Assembly (NCBI RefSeq): GCF_001020985.1
Contig: NZ_CP011542.1
Location: 992,001-1,056,000 of the forward strand
Length of the DNA: 64,000 bases
Direction: 5' to 3'
Source: Corynebacterium mustelae
Lineage (GTDB): Bacteria > Actinomycetota > Actinomycetes > Mycobacteriales > Mycobacteriaceae
Position 1 is the stretch's first letter. Each line of letters begins with the position of its first letter. Shown piece by piece: positions 63,155 to 64,000 of this stretch. The notes below the pieces were generated by a model. That model was not told where the DNA came from. It did no database searches and worked only from the letters and a program-made list of their open reading frames with translations. Position numbers and translations under genes: made by a program.

Positions 63155-64000
63155 ATGGCCATTCGCCAGAAAACCCGAATCAACGATTTGAACGCTACTC
63201 GTTCAGTCCCATTGCGGTTAGCCACCGGCGGAATGTTGGCGACTCTTGTTATTGGCGGCGTCACAGTTGCTGCTTACAAAAAAGATGTTGTTGTTGACCT
63301 CAATGGTGAAGAAATAACGCTGTCCACCCTGTCTAGTGACGTTGCAGGAGCGCTCCGCGATGCTGGAATTGAAGTGCAGGATGAAGACATCGTCTCTCCG
63401 GCACCAAGCCAAAAACTAGCAGACGCATCGATTATCACGGTTCGGACTTTGAAGCAGGTTGCTGTAGTTATCGACGGCAAAGAGGAAGTGATCCGCACCA
63501 ATGCTGTTACCGTTGGTGAGCTGGTTGAGCAAATGGATTCCATCCCAGCGGCGCTGAAGGCATTGGGGCTAAGCGCTCCGGTTGATGCAAAACTGCGAGA
63601 TTCCGGTATGAGCGTGGATGTAGTTACGCCCAAAATCGTATCGATCACCGACGGGACAAAAACCGCACACGTTTCCCTTGCTGCAGCCACCGTCGCCGAC
63701 GTGCTAAAGGAACGTGGCATCAAACTTGGCGCGCATGACAAAGTTACACCATCGCTGGAATCTCCAGTGGGCAATAATGAGCGCATTTCGGTAGACCGCG
63801 TCACCATCGAAGAAATCAGTGGTGTGGAGTCTTATGAAGAACAGCCGCAGTTTGTCGACGACCCCAATGTGCTGCAGGGCATAGAAAAGGTGGTGACGGA
63901 GGCGGTTGCCGGGCAGCGAGATGTTACCCGAAAGATCACTAAGACCAATGGAATTGAAACGGGAAATGAAATTGTTGCCGAAGAAATTTTGGTTCCGGCG
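63155..64000 (+). CDS. rpfB: resuscitation-promoting factor RpfB (5' part)
   Basis: The first 282 codons are in the window and the gene runs off the right edge. A basic N-terminus and a signal/anchor helix (about 18-40, LRLATGGMLATLVIGGVTVA) are followed by tandem DUF348 repeats (VVDLNGEEITLSTLSSDVAG; VVIDGKEEVIRTNAVTVGEL; VSITDGTKTAHVSLAAATVADV), then the start of a G5-like segment (EAVAGQRDVTRK). The catalytic Rpf lysozyme-like domain would lie beyond the window. RpfB cleaves peptidoglycan and helps exit from dormancy. Confidence 0.93.
   Translation, partial: MAIRQKTRINDLNATRSVPLRLATGGMLATLVIGGVTVAAYKKDVVVDLNGEEITLSTLSSDVAGALRDAGIEVQDEDIVSPAPSQKLADASIITVRTLKQVAVVIDGKEEVIRTNAVTVGELVEQMDSIPAALKALGLSAPVDAKLRDSGMSVDVVTPKIVSITDGTKTAHVSLAAATVADVLKERGIKLGAHDKVTPSLESPVGNNERISVDRVTIEEISGVESYEEQPQFVDDPNVLQGIEKVVTEAVAGQRDVTRKITKTNGIETGNEIVAEEILVPA

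Overview
The window is a stretch of chromosome from a moderate-GC Corynebacterium. The reasons are the protein families, many of them with the gene order known from Corynebacterium and Mycobacterium: pgi / chorismate mutase / pcrA; M23 peptidase / DUF6350 / purN-purH; mprA-mprB-htrA-mog-mscL; 5-FCL / galU / moeA-like glp / rimJ / glpR; pmt / rsmI; metG-tatD-rpfB. Many start codons also sit 6-8 nt behind a TANNNT-like -10 box with no Shine-Dalgarno sequence, the leaderless arrangement common in these bacteria. I do not assign a species.

Layout. 1-2 kb: two small paralogous proteins, a lone cobF, and a glutaredoxin-like gene that overlaps it convergently. 2.0-6.5 kb: a complete beta-glucoside utilisation operon (PTS EIIBCA, 6-phospho-beta-glucosidase, LicT/BglG antiterminator) behind its own RNA antiterminator site. 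6.6-16.9 kb: DyP peroxidase, folA-thyA, cysQ, the very large helicase lhr, a YccF membrane protein, the DNA glycosylase nei2 and an esterase. 17-31.4 kb: conserved core (pgi, chorismate mutase, pcrA, M23 endopeptidase, DUF6350, purN-purH) with a PadR-controlled ABC exporter operon inside it. 31.4-40.0 kb: an accessory block between purH and citE, holding a sialidase without a signal peptide, a NanT-type transporter, a decayed aldolase/lyase gene, an FAH-family enzyme, an AbrB-ABC transporter operon and a membrane-anchored protein of unknown function. 41-42.8 kb: ribosomal genes of the cysteine-poor, zinc-independent type on both strands. 43-54.5 kb: envelope-stress two-component system, HtrA protease, mechanosensitive channel, nucleotide-sugar and cell-division genes. 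54.5-64 kb: an HNH/13E12-family gene, protein mannosyltransferase, a BetP-type osmolyte carrier, rsmI, metG, tatD and the start of rpfB, which runs off the end.

The most unusual signal is not a gene. The 11-mer GCTTTTCGACG occurs 19 times by eye over 64 kb on both strands, in genes in more than one reading frame and between genes, where about 0.03 copies are expected by chance. A second word, TATTAGGG, occurs 15 times within 49.3-57.0 kb and only once elsewhere in the window, and is absent from the probably acquired HNH gene in the middle of that cluster. Both words also occur as inverted pairs at gene ends (59389-59432 and 54476-54529). They look like iterated genome-level signals (uptake-like, Chi-like or chromosome-organising). 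I know of no description of them, but I could not search.
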